Source of the DNA: Desulfovibrionales bacterium GWA2_65_9
GTDB lineage: Bacteria; Desulfobacterota; Desulfovibrionia; Desulfovibrionales; Desulfovibrionaceae
Direction of reading: 5' to 3'
Assembly: GCA_001799475.1 (NCBI GenBank)
Contig: MGTN01000140.1
Location: 14,182 to 27,321, forward strand
Length of the DNA stretch: 13,140 bases
A model generated the notes under the pieces. It worked only from the letters and a program-made list of their open reading frames with translations. It was not told the origin of the DNA and made no database searches. Positions 8,301 to 13,140 of this stretch are shown in pieces; position 1 is the stretch's first letter; each line of letters begins with the position of its first letter. The position numbers and the translations under genes are program-made.

Positions 8301-8912
8301 ATGAATCGAACTTTCGACTTAGTCAAAACTGCGTACGAACTCTCCCAGCTCACGCCCACCGGGGAGCCGCAAGTGGCCATGGCCGGGCGCTCCAACGTGG
8401 GCAAGTCCTCGCTCATCAACTGCCTGGCGCAGCGCAAGGGCCTGGCCAAGACCAGCTCCACTCCCGGCAAGACCCAGAGCGTCAACTTCTTCCAGATCGA
8501 GCCCGGCGGCTACACCCTGGTGGACCTGCCCGGCTACGGCTACGCGCGGCGCTCCCAGGCCGAGCGCGCCAAATGGGGCCAGCTCATTGAGCACTTTTTG
8601 ACCAAGAGCACGGGCCTCAAGGCCGTGGCCCTGCTCATCGACGTGCGCGTGCCGCCGCAAAAAAGCGACCTGGAGCTGGTGGCCTGGCTACGCCATGCGA
8701 ACATCCGCATCCTGCCCGTGCTGACCAAATGTGACAAGGTGAATCAGCGCGAGGCCTCCGCTCGACAACGGGAATGGCGCGACCTGCTCGGGGGCATGGC
8801 CACGCCCATCTGCTTCTCCAGCGTTACCGGCCAGGGCCGCGAGGCCCTGTGGGACGCCCTGGACAGCCTGGCCGCCCGCCCAGTCCAGACACCAGATTCG
8901 ATAGACGGCTAG
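8301..8912 (+). CDS. ysxC: Ribosome-biogenesis GTPase YsxC/EngB
   Basis: A 203-residue GTPase of the TrmE-Era-EngA-YihA-Septin group, needed for assembly of the large ribosomal subunit. The G motifs are complete: G1 GRSNVGKSS (29-37), G2 region TSSTPGKTQ (51-59) with its conserved Thr, G3 DLPGYG (75-80), G4 TKCD (142-145) and G5 SSVTGQG (173-179). The length is typical (195-210). The ATG at 8301 has GGGG about five bases upstream and aligns with the family N-terminus. The frame is open another 50 codons upstream, but that part overlaps the aroQ start and has no family resemblance. It is a single gene on the plus strand, convergent with lptG. Confidence 0.96.
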   Translation: MNRTFDLVKTAYELSQLTPTGEPQVAMAGRSNVGKSSLINCLAQRKGLAKTSSTPGKTQSVNFFQIEPGGYTLVDLPGYGYARRSQAERAKWGQLIEHFLTKSTGLKAVALLIDVRVPPQKSDLELVAWLRHANIRILPVLTKCDKVNQREASARQREWRDLLGGMATPICFSSVTGQGREALWDALDSLAARPVQTPDSIDG

Positions 8913-8918
8913 CCGAGC

Positions 8919-8957
8919 AGAAAAAGAGACCCAGGGCGCGTCTGCCCGCTAGGGTCT
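8919..8957 (-). terminator. Intrinsic terminator for the lptF-lptG operon
   Basis: The hairpin pairs 8927-8932 with 8952-8957 (AGACCC/GGGTCT) and, inside it, GGGC (8934-8937) with GCCC (8944-8947). Read on the minus strand, the stem is followed by CTTTTTCTG, a fair U-run. It lies about 140 bases after the lptG stop and 15 bases after the ysxC stop. On the plus strand only AGTTTCC follows, so it is weak for ysxC. Its right arm overlaps the left end of the foldback element at 8949. Confidence 0.6.
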
Positions 8958-9103
8958 AGTTTCCAACTGCTGGATTTTGTTCCCTGGCGAGGAGAGAGCC
9001 TATTTTGGGGCCAGAGGGTGTACTCATGCGGTACAGCCCTGGACCAAAATCGCCTCGCGACGACGTCCAGGGGGCAAAAGACGCTTTTAGAAACAGGCCC
9101 TAG
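8949..9103. mobile_element. 155-bp foldback, MITE-like element with CTAG ends
   Basis: Nearly the whole segment is an imperfect palindrome. The ends pair as CTAGGGTCTAGTTTC (8949-8963) with GAAACAGGCCCTAG (9090-9103), with one bulge and one G-T pair. Next, 8975-8987 pairs with 9067-9079 over 13 positions, two of them G-T. Then CGAGG (8988-8992) pairs with CCTCG (9053-9057), ATTTTGG (9002-9008) with CCAAAAT (9044-9050), CCAG with CTGG, and TGTAC (9019-9023) with GTACA (9031-9035) around a 7-base loop. It codes for nothing. CTAG at both ends could be a target duplication. Alternatives are a structured RNA or an elaborate shared terminator between convergent genes. No transposase is present. Confidence 0.6.
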
Positions 9104-10257
9104 TCACGCTCCTCCCGCGTGAACAGCAACTGCAGGCGCACGCTCAGGCGGTGCGCCCGGATGCCCAGCCAGGGCACCGAGACCCAGGTCAACCGGCTCA
9201 GGGCCGCGCCGCTGAACAGCATGTTGGCCAGCCAGGCCCCAAGCAGGGGCGGCATGAGCCCCTTTTGGCCCGTGGTGATGCCCAGGACATAGAGCCCATA
9301 GTAGCCGAAGACCACGAGCAGGCTCAGCACGAGGTTCACGTAGAGATTTTCAAAGAGGGTGCACATGGCCAGGGCCAGCAGCGCCATGGTGACCATGGAG
9401 AAGGCGTAGGACCACTTGCCGTGCCAGGCCGTGCGCAGGCGCTCCACGTTGGACCCGGACTCGCGCAATTCCTCGATGACCCTGCCCAGGGTCTGCAAGG
9501 GCAAATCAGCCTTGTCCCCGCTGTCCGCGGACAGAAAGCCGCGCATGTCCTGCCGGAGCGGGATGAAGTGCGTCAGCAGCTTCATGGCCGCGAAATCAGC
9601 GGTTTCGATCTCCCAGACATCAAGCAGCCCCCAGCCGTGTTCGTCCACCAGGCCCTTCTTGGCCGTCGTGATGCGCGAGAGCCGGTTGGTGTCGCGGTCG
9701 AACTCGTACACCGTCACGTCATTGACGCGGCTCTGGGTGGGCTGGGCCTCACCGGCATGGACGATGTACGGCCCCTCGCGGAACCAGAGATTCTTCAGCA
9801 CACGCTTGTCGAGCTGGCGCTTGCGCACCTCCTCGCGCCAGATGCGGGTGGCCTCCTGCTCGCCATAGGAGGCGATGAACTGCGAGAAGACCAACTGCCC
9901 GAGGCTCCAGATCAACGCGTAGACAAGGAAGAAGCGCACGAACCAGCGGATGGACACCCCGCCCGCGCGCAGGGCCATCATCTCGCGGCTGCGCACCATG
10001 AGCCCGATCTGCAGGACCACGGCCAGCAGAAACACCGCGGGCAGGATCTGGGAGAAGATCAGCGGCATTTTCACCGCAAAATAGGTCAGAATCTGGCGCA
10101 CGCCGAGGCCCGCGTCCAGAAAATGCTCCAGGCGGTCGGAGAGATCGGTCAGCAGATAGATGAAGGTTCCGGCCCCCAGGCAGGTGGCCATGAGGAACAG
10201 GTTCTGGCGGACCACGTAGGCCCCCAGGGCGCTCAGGCGAAAGCCGGGCAGCCTCAC
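9100..10257 (-). CDS. lptG: LptG, LPS export ABC transporter permease
   Basis: A 385-residue permease of the LptB2FG complex, which extracts lipopolysaccharide from the inner membrane and pushes it along the LptA bridge. The YjgP/YjgQ layout is visible: three N-terminal membrane helices (near residues 17-37, 60-85, 102-125), a periplasmic beta-rich domain of about 140 residues, and three C-terminal helices ending at VLSLLVVFGYYGLYVLG and LLGAWLANMLFSGAAL. The coupling segment SREMMALRAGGVS is typical. The start is a GTG overlapping the lptF stop by four bases (GTGA), with AGGGG upstream. A longer open frame upstream overlaps lptF and is not family-like. The stop codon TAG lies in the right-end CTAG of the foldback element, so the present C-terminus (after about residue 355, ending REERD) may differ from the ancestral one. 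Confidence 0.93.
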   Translation of the reverse strand: MRLPGFRLSALGAYVVRQNLFLMATCLGAGTFIYLLTDLSDRLEHFLDAGLGVRQILTYFAVKMPLIFSQILPAVFLLAVVLQIGLMVRSREMMALRAGGVSIRWFVRFFLVYALIWSLGQLVFSQFIASYGEQEATRIWREEVRKRQLDKRVLKNLWFREGPYIVHAGEAQPTQSRVNDVTVYEFDRDTNRLSRITTAKKGLVDEHGWGLLDVWEIETADFAAMKLLTHFIPLRQDMRGFLSADSGDKADLPLQTLGRVIEELRESGSNVERLRTAWHGKWSYAFSMVTMALLALAMCTLFENLYVNLVLSLLVVFGYYGLYVLGITTGQKGLMPPLLGAWLANMLFSGAALSRLTWVSVPWLGIRAHRLSVRLQLLFTREERD

Positions 10258-11417
10258 GCCACACCCCTGGAGCGCAGCTTCTGGAGCACCCAGAGCACGC
10301 CTGCGGGCACGCGCTCGCGCACGGCCTGGCGCAGGAACAAGAGACCCGTGCCCAGGAACAGCAGATTGGGCAACCATACACCGATGTACGGCGGCACCAG
10401 TTGCGATTCCCCAAGGCTCTCGGCCACGGAGAGCAGGGAATAATAGACCAGGAAGACCCCCAGCGCCAGGACGATGCCGTGCTGCTGCTTGAAGGCGTGG
10501 AACACGCAGGCCACGGGCACCGAGAACAGGCCCAGGATCAGGCAGGCCAGGGGCAGGGCCAGACGCTTCTGGATCTCCACCTTGACCTTGAGCTGGCGTG
10601 TCTGGTCAAACTCCTTCATCAGCTCCGGATCGGAGTCGTATTCCAGGAGCTTGGCAAAGGAGAGCTCCTTGGGCGAGGTGCGCTCAAAGCCCATGCTGCG
10701 CAGCATGTTCCCAAGGGGCAGACGCACGGCATAGCTGCCGAAATGCAGGACGTCGAGGGTCTCCCCCACCCGCCTGAAGATGCGCCCGTTGCGAAACACG
10801 ACCTTGATCTGCTCCTTTTCCGAATCCGTGGTGACCGAGCCCTCGGGCGCGATGACCGTGGTGGTGAAGCCCTTGTTGGTCTTGTCCTGCACAAAGACGA
10901 AGTTGATGTCGCCGGTCTCCAGGTTGACCTTCTGCGCGTAGATGGTCAGTCCTGGGAATTCCTGATTGAAAACGCCGGATTGCAGGGAGAGCTTGGTCTT
11001 GGTCCGGGCGAATTCGATGAGCGAGTGCTTGAACTGCTCCATGCCCCAGGACAGCCCGAACAGGCCGATATACAGGCTGAAGAGCGTGCACAGCGAACCA
11101 AAGACAAGGGGCGCGAACAAAAGCTGGTACAGGCTCACGCCGCTGGCCTTGAGCGCGGTGAGCTCGCGGTCTGCGCTCATGCGCAGAAAGGTGAGAAAAA
11201 TGCTCAGCATGCAGGCAATGGGCGTGAGCAGGAGCAGAAACACGGGGCTCAAGTAGAAGAACAGGCGCAGGACGTCAAAAACGCCCAGGTTCTGGGAAAG
11301 GAGCATGTCGCGCAACTGCAGCATCCGGCCCACCAGGATGAGACCCAGCAGGCAGGAGCCAATGAGCAGGAACAGCGAGAGATGCTCTTTGAATATTTGT
11401 CTGTGAACGATCTTCAA
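10254..11417 (-). CDS. lptF: LptF, LPS export ABC transporter permease
   Basis: A 387-residue partner of LptG in the LptB2FG lipopolysaccharide exporter, of the YjgP/YjgQ family. The N-terminal MKIVHRQIFKEHLSLFLL is typical and leads into the first membrane helix. Helices two and three are near 52-78 and 97-122, with the coupling motif MSADRELTALKASGVS between them. The periplasmic domain spans about 125-290, and three helices follow to about residue 365. The start is a TTG at 11417. It sits five bases after the stop of the 63-residue gene, and its only ribosome-binding signal (GGATAAAG) overlaps that stop, so coupled translation is likely. The lptF-lptG order with a four-base overlap is the usual arrangement. 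Confidence 0.94.
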   Translation of the reverse strand: MKIVHRQIFKEHLSLFLLIGSCLLGLILVGRMLQLRDMLLSQNLGVFDVLRLFFYLSPVFLLLLTPIACMLSIFLTFLRMSADRELTALKASGVSLYQLLFAPLVFGSLCTLFSLYIGLFGLSWGMEQFKHSLIEFARTKTKLSLQSGVFNQEFPGLTIYAQKVNLETGDINFVFVQDKTNKGFTTTVIAPEGSVTTDSEKEQIKVVFRNGRIFRRVGETLDVLHFGSYAVRLPLGNMLRSMGFERTSPKELSFAKLLEYDSDPELMKEFDQTRQLKVKVEIQKRLALPLACLILGLFSVPVACVFHAFKQQHGIVLALGVFLVYYSLLSVAESLGESQLVPPYIGVWLPNLLFLGTGLLFLRQAVRERVPAGVLWVLQKLRSRGVA

Positions 11418-11422
11418 CGACT

Positions 11423-11614
11423 TTATCCGTTTGCTGAATCGCCTTTCAAGAAACGCTCGAGAAATTCCTCTTCCAGGGGGCCAAGGTTGAAACGCCTGGC
11501 GGCCTCTTCGATGGCCTTGCGCCGGGCAGCCGGGTTGTCCATGTCAATCTGCTGTTCGCAGATCCAGTTGATGGCGCGCTTGGTGAGTTCACACTGGGGG
11601 ATCACGGTTGTCAT
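11423..11614 (-). CDS. Small hypothetical protein upstream of lptF (63 aa)
   Basis: Encodes 63 residues, hydrophilic and rich in Glu, Arg and Ala, predicted mostly helical, with no signal peptide or membrane segment. It begins MTTVIPQCELTKRAINWICE and has two cysteines (C8, C19) and an acidic C-terminal helix (LGPLEEEFLERFLKG). The ATG at 11614 is chosen because AAGGAG lies nine bases upstream. The frame is open for 19 more codons to 11671 without a comparable site. It ends five bases before lptF and is probably the first gene of the lpt operon. I do not recognise a family. A role linked to lipopolysaccharide export is only a context guess. Confidence 0.75.
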   Translation of the reverse strand: MTTVIPQCELTKRAINWICEQQIDMDNPAARRKAIEEAARRFNLGPLEEEFLERFLKGDSANG

Positions 11615-11691
11615 AAATCTCTGCTCCTTTGCCAACGCATGGCGATGACATGCAAAACGTACACCAGCCAAGCACGTCTGGCAACGCGGGG

Positions 11692-11719
11692 TTTATGGAC
11701 CCGGCGGCAGAAGAATCAA
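11692..11719 (-). promoter_or_regulatory. Candidate promoter of the 63-aa gene / lptF / lptG operon
   Basis: Read on the minus strand, TTGATT (11714-11719) and CATAAA (11692-11697) are 16 bases apart, about 75 bases before the start codon. A second candidate further downstream on the same strand is TTGCCA with TACGTT 17 bases later. The sequence does not decide between them. It is divergent from the tRNA-Met promoter. Confidence 0.3.
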
Positions 11720-11749
11720 GCGCACCTGAAATTGACGCCGGGTACCCCC

Positions 11750-11778
11750 TTGCAAAGCGTTTGGAGAATGGCTATAAG
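11750..11778 (+). promoter_or_regulatory. Promoter of tRNA-Met
   Basis: TTGCAA (11750-11755), a 17-base spacer and TATAAG (11773-11778) form a good sigma-70-type promoter. The -10 matches five of six positions. The mature tRNA begins 23 bases after the -10, leaving a short 5' leader for RNase P to remove. Confidence 0.7.
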
Positions 11779-11801
11779 GCCATTCCCGTTGAGGGAAATG
11801 T

Positions 11802-11878
11802 GGCGAGGTAGCTCAGTCGGTCAGAGCATGCGGCTCATATCCGCAGTGTCGGGGGTTCAATTCCCTCCCTCGCTACCA
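11802..11878 (+). tRNA. tRNA-Met (anticodon CAT, elongator-like)
   Basis: A 77-base cloverleaf with encoded CCA. The acceptor arm GGCGAGG faces CCTCGCT, so the first pair is G1-U72. The D stem is GCTC/GAGC. The anticodon stem TGCGG/CCGCA encloses the loop CTCATAT with anticodon CAT. The T arm is GGGGG-TTCAATT-CCCTC. The anticodon stem lacks the three G-C pairs of initiator tRNA, so it is not fMet. Elongator Met is the best reading. A tRNA-Ile2 whose C34 is changed to lysidine cannot be excluded from sequence alone. It is followed by a strong terminator and then ssrA. Confidence 0.9.
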
Positions 11879-11890
11879 CAAGACAAAATA

Positions 11891-11918
11891 CCGCGCCTCC
11901 GGGCGCGGTTTTGTTTTT
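11891..11918 (+). terminator. Intrinsic terminator after tRNA-Met
   Basis: CCGCGCC (11891-11897) pairs with GGCGCGG (11902-11908) around a 4-base loop and is followed by TTTTGTTTTT. It lies 12 bases past the tRNA and is a textbook rho-independent site. Confidence 0.92.
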
Positions 11919-11923
11919 GGGGC

Positions 11924-11951
11924 TTGCCTTCCTGGTTTAAAGGCTTATCTT
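11924..11951 (+). promoter_or_regulatory. Candidate promoter of ssrA
   Basis: TTGCCT (11924-11929), a 16-base spacer and TATCTT (11946-11951) end 21 bases before the mature 5' end of tmRNA, which fits a short leader cleaved by RNase P. The -35 starts with the same CTTGC as the other two RNA promoters in the window. Confidence 0.5.
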
Positions 11952-11972
11952 TTGAAAAGACGTTCTTTGAAA

Positions 11973-12328
11973 GGGGGCGCACCGGTTTCGACGGGGACAG
12001 TCGATGCCGAGGTTGCAGGTCGAGGCGCCGCTGGCCTCGTAAAAAGCGGCAAGCACTCAAGTGCCAACGACTACGATTACGCTCTGGCTGCTTAATAACC
12101 AGTCACGATCCTTCTGACTGACACCCGATACGTCTGTTAGGATCGACAAACCCCATCGGGTCGGCGTGCTAATGGCGTCCGCCGTAAGCACGCGGCACAA
12201 GGCGGACATGTCGACATGATACCTGTTCGGGGGCACGCATGACGACGAGAATCAAACCCGGACTAAACCTGTAGATACCTCGAGCAAAGCGTTCTCGGAC
12301 GAGGGTTCGATTCCCTCCGCCTCCACCA
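11973..12328 (+). ncRNA. ssrA: tmRNA (transfer-messenger RNA)
   Basis: A single-piece tmRNA of 356 bases, which rescues ribosomes stalled on broken mRNAs with SmpB and tags the peptide for proteolysis. The 5' end GGGGGCG pairs with CGCCTCC next to the 3' ACCA (one G-U). The conserved GGTTTCGACGGGGAC follows the acceptor strand, and the 3' T arm GAGGG-TTCGATT-CCCTC closes the tRNA-like domain. The tag frame starts at GCC (12063) and reads ANDYDYALAA, then two TAA stops (12093-12098). The YALAA end is the usual ClpXP degron. The 3' end is immediately followed by a terminator and an integrase gene, so this gene is a likely phage or island attachment site. One exact TGATACC (12217-12223) lies in the pseudoknot region. 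Confidence 0.97.
12303..12328 (+). other. Probable attachment site (attL) at the ssrA 3' end
   Basis: The T arm and acceptor end of ssrA are intact here and an integrase gene begins 172 bases downstream, reading away from ssrA. Tyrosine integrases of this type commonly recombine in the 3' end of tRNA or tmRNA genes, leaving the gene whole. The exact core is unknown because the matching right-hand repeat is not in the window. Confidence 0.5.
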
Positions 12329-12365
12329 AAAGAACATCCGGACAAGAACGATTAAGTCCACAAGG

Positions 12366-12387
12366 CCCCGCGAAAGCGGGGTTTTTT
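12366..12387 (+). terminator. Intrinsic terminator of ssrA
   Basis: CCCCGC (12366-12371), a GAAA tetraloop and GCGGGG (12376-12381) are followed by TTTTTT. It lies 37 bases past the tmRNA 3' end and insulates the integrase gene from ssrA transcription. Confidence 0.92.
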
Positions 12388-12423
12388 GTTGCCTAATGGT
12401 CTAATGCCGACCGATACGGCACA

Positions 12424-12451
12424 TTGACATCCCGCAAAATATTGGTATCAG
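12424..12451 (+). promoter_or_regulatory. Candidate integrase promoter overlapping GGTATCA repeats
   Basis: A consensus TTGACA (12424-12429) is followed after 16 bases by TATCAG (12446-12451). The -10 element lies inside the first GGTATCA copy (12444-12450), and the second copy (12456-12462) falls at the expected transcription start. A protein binding the heptamer would be expected to block this promoter. Confidence 0.45.
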
Positions 12452-12909
12452 TCTAGGTATCACGCCTGAAGACGACTGCAAAAGCCAGGAGAATGATACC
12501 ATGTCACTGACCGACGCCGCCGTAAAGAACGCTTCCCCCAAGGAAAAGCAGTTCACCTTGTACGATGCCGAGGGGCTGTTCCTGCTGGTCCTGCCCAACG
12601 GCTCAAAGCTCTGGCGCTGGAAGTACCGCGTTGACGGACGCGAGAAACGCTTGAGCCTGGGAGTCTATCCCAAGGTATCACTGAAGTCCGCCAGGGAGGC
12701 CAGGGACGGGCACCAGACCGACTTGCGGAAAGGCATTGACCCCGGCGCGGCCAAGAAGGTGGTGAAGGCAGAGGCGAAGGCCCAAGGTGAAACCTTCGAA
12801 CTGGTATCACGGGAGTGGCACAAGAAGTTCCGGCCTACCTGGACTCCCGGCCATGCCGCCCGCATTTTGGTATCACTGGAAAAGGATGCCTTCCCCTGGA
12901 TTGGTATCA
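12444..12909. repeat. Seven dispersed copies of the heptamer GGTATCA
   Basis: Forward copies are at 12444-12450, 12456-12462, 12674-12680, 12803-12809, 12869-12875 and 12903-12909. A reverse copy (TGATACC) is at 12494-12500, touching the integrase ATG. The base before each copy is always A or T, and the base after is usually C or G. Intervals between starts are 12, 38, 180, 129, 66 and 34 bases. The first three flank the promoter and ribosome-binding site, and the last four are within the gene. Arm-type integrase sites or operators are plausible, but no binding protein is known from the sequence. Confidence 0.8.
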
Positions 12910-13140
12910 GACCCGTCCGCGAGATCACCGCACCCGAGGTGCTGGCTGTGGCCCGCCGCGTTGAATCACGCGGGGCCATTGAGACGGCCCACCGCCTTGT
13001 GGGCAATATCGGCATGGTGTTCCGCTTCGCCGTGTCCTCTGGCTTGGCGGACTCGGACCCTACACGCGATCTGCGCGGGGCGCTCTCCCCCACCAATGAA
13101 AAGCATCATGCCAGCGTCACAGACCCCAAGGCCGTTGCCG
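12501..13140 (+). CDS. P4-type tyrosine integrase (C-terminus off window)
   Basis: The first 213 residues of a site-specific recombinase of the P4/CP4-57 integrase type. The N-terminal DUF4102-like arm-binding domain covers about residues 1-85 (YDAEGLFLLVLPNGSKLWRWK, then LSLGVYPKVSLKSAREARD and GIDPG). The core-binding domain covers about 95-190 (TFELVSREWHKKFRPTWTPGHAARI, ITAPEVLAVARRVESRGAIETAHRL, DPTRDLRGAL). The segment KHHASVTDPKAV leads towards the catalytic domain, which is beyond base 13140, so the catalytic residues cannot be checked. The ATG at 12501 has AGGAGA about ten bases upstream. It lies just past ssrA and points away from it, the normal position for the integrase of an ssrA-inserted element. 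GTA and TCA codons, unusual in this GC-rich frame, appear where GGTATCA repeats fall (V59-S60, V102-S103, V124-S125), and I136 comes from the fourth copy. Confidence 0.93.
   Translation, partial: MSLTDAAVKNASPKEKQFTLYDAEGLFLLVLPNGSKLWRWKYRVDGREKRLSLGVYPKVSLKSAREARDGHQTDLRKGIDPGAAKKVVKAEAKAQGETFELVSREWHKKFRPTWTPGHAARILVSLEKDAFPWIGIRPVREITAPEVLAVARRVESRGAIETAHRLVGNIGMVFRFAVSSGLADSDPTRDLRGALSPTNEKHHASVTDPKAVA

Noticed and set aside
9151..11648. Long plus-strand open frames opposite lptG and lptF
   Set aside because: They are antisense to two clearly recognised membrane protein genes and carry no membrane helices or motifs of their own.
11639..12121. Plus-strand open frame spanning tRNA-Met and the start of ssrA
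   Set aside because: It crosses a tRNA, a terminator and tmRNA, so it cannot be a real gene.
12444..12909. CRISPR array as explanation of the GGTATCA repeats
   Set aside because: The repeats are only seven bases, irregularly spaced, one is inverted, and four lie inside a conserved reading frame.
12553..13096. Minus-strand open frames in the integrase region
   Set aside because: They are shadows of the plus-strand integrase, which has clear P4-type family resemblance and a ribosome-binding site.

Overview
The window is GC-rich bacterial chromosome. It looks like a sulfate-reducing Desulfobacterota of the Desulfovibrio type. This is an inference from three things: the gene order cheB, HEAT-repeat protein, cheR, ParA; the tmRNA tag ending DYDYALAA; and general protein resemblance. 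Nothing in the sequence names the species. About 12.3 kb is core genome and the last 0.8 kb is the left edge of an integrated element.

Region 1 (1-4421, minus strand, transcribed right to left) is part of a chemotaxis operon: cheB, a 642-residue all-HEAT protein, cheR, then a ParA-type ATPase that runs off the window. CheR and CheB are the adaptation enzymes. The ParA homologue suggests that the chemosensory arrays are positioned or partitioned. The HEAT protein has no obvious catalytic function.

Region 2 (4422-8200) holds a tRNA-Pro(CGG) gene with its own terminator on the plus strand. On the minus strand follow ftsK (chromosome translocase), efp (elongation factor P) and aroQ (type II dehydroquinase), read in the order aroQ, efp, ftsK.

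Region 3 (8201-11614) has the GTPase gene ysxC/engB on plus, divergent from aroQ. Convergent to it on minus is an operon of a 63-residue unknown protein, lptF and lptG (lipopolysaccharide export permeases). Between ysxC and lptG lies a 155-bp foldback sequence with CTAG at both ends. It looks like a small non-autonomous mobile element, and its right end supplies the lptG stop codon.

Region 4 (11750-12387, plus) carries tRNA-Met(CAU) and ssrA (tmRNA), each with a recognisable promoter and a strong intrinsic terminator. Region 5 (12388-13140) starts just after the ssrA terminator and holds a P4-type tyrosine integrase gene cut by the window end. ssrA is therefore the probable attachment site of an island or prophage lying to the right.

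The most striking unexplained signal is the heptamer GGTATCA. It occurs seven times (six forward, one reverse) in the 466 bp covering the integrase promoter, ribosome-binding region and first third of the integrase gene. I saw one more exact copy inside ssrA and none elsewhere in the 13 kb. Within the gene it lies in two reading frames, which points to selection on DNA rather than protein. Integrase arm-type sites or autoregulatory operators are the simplest explanations.
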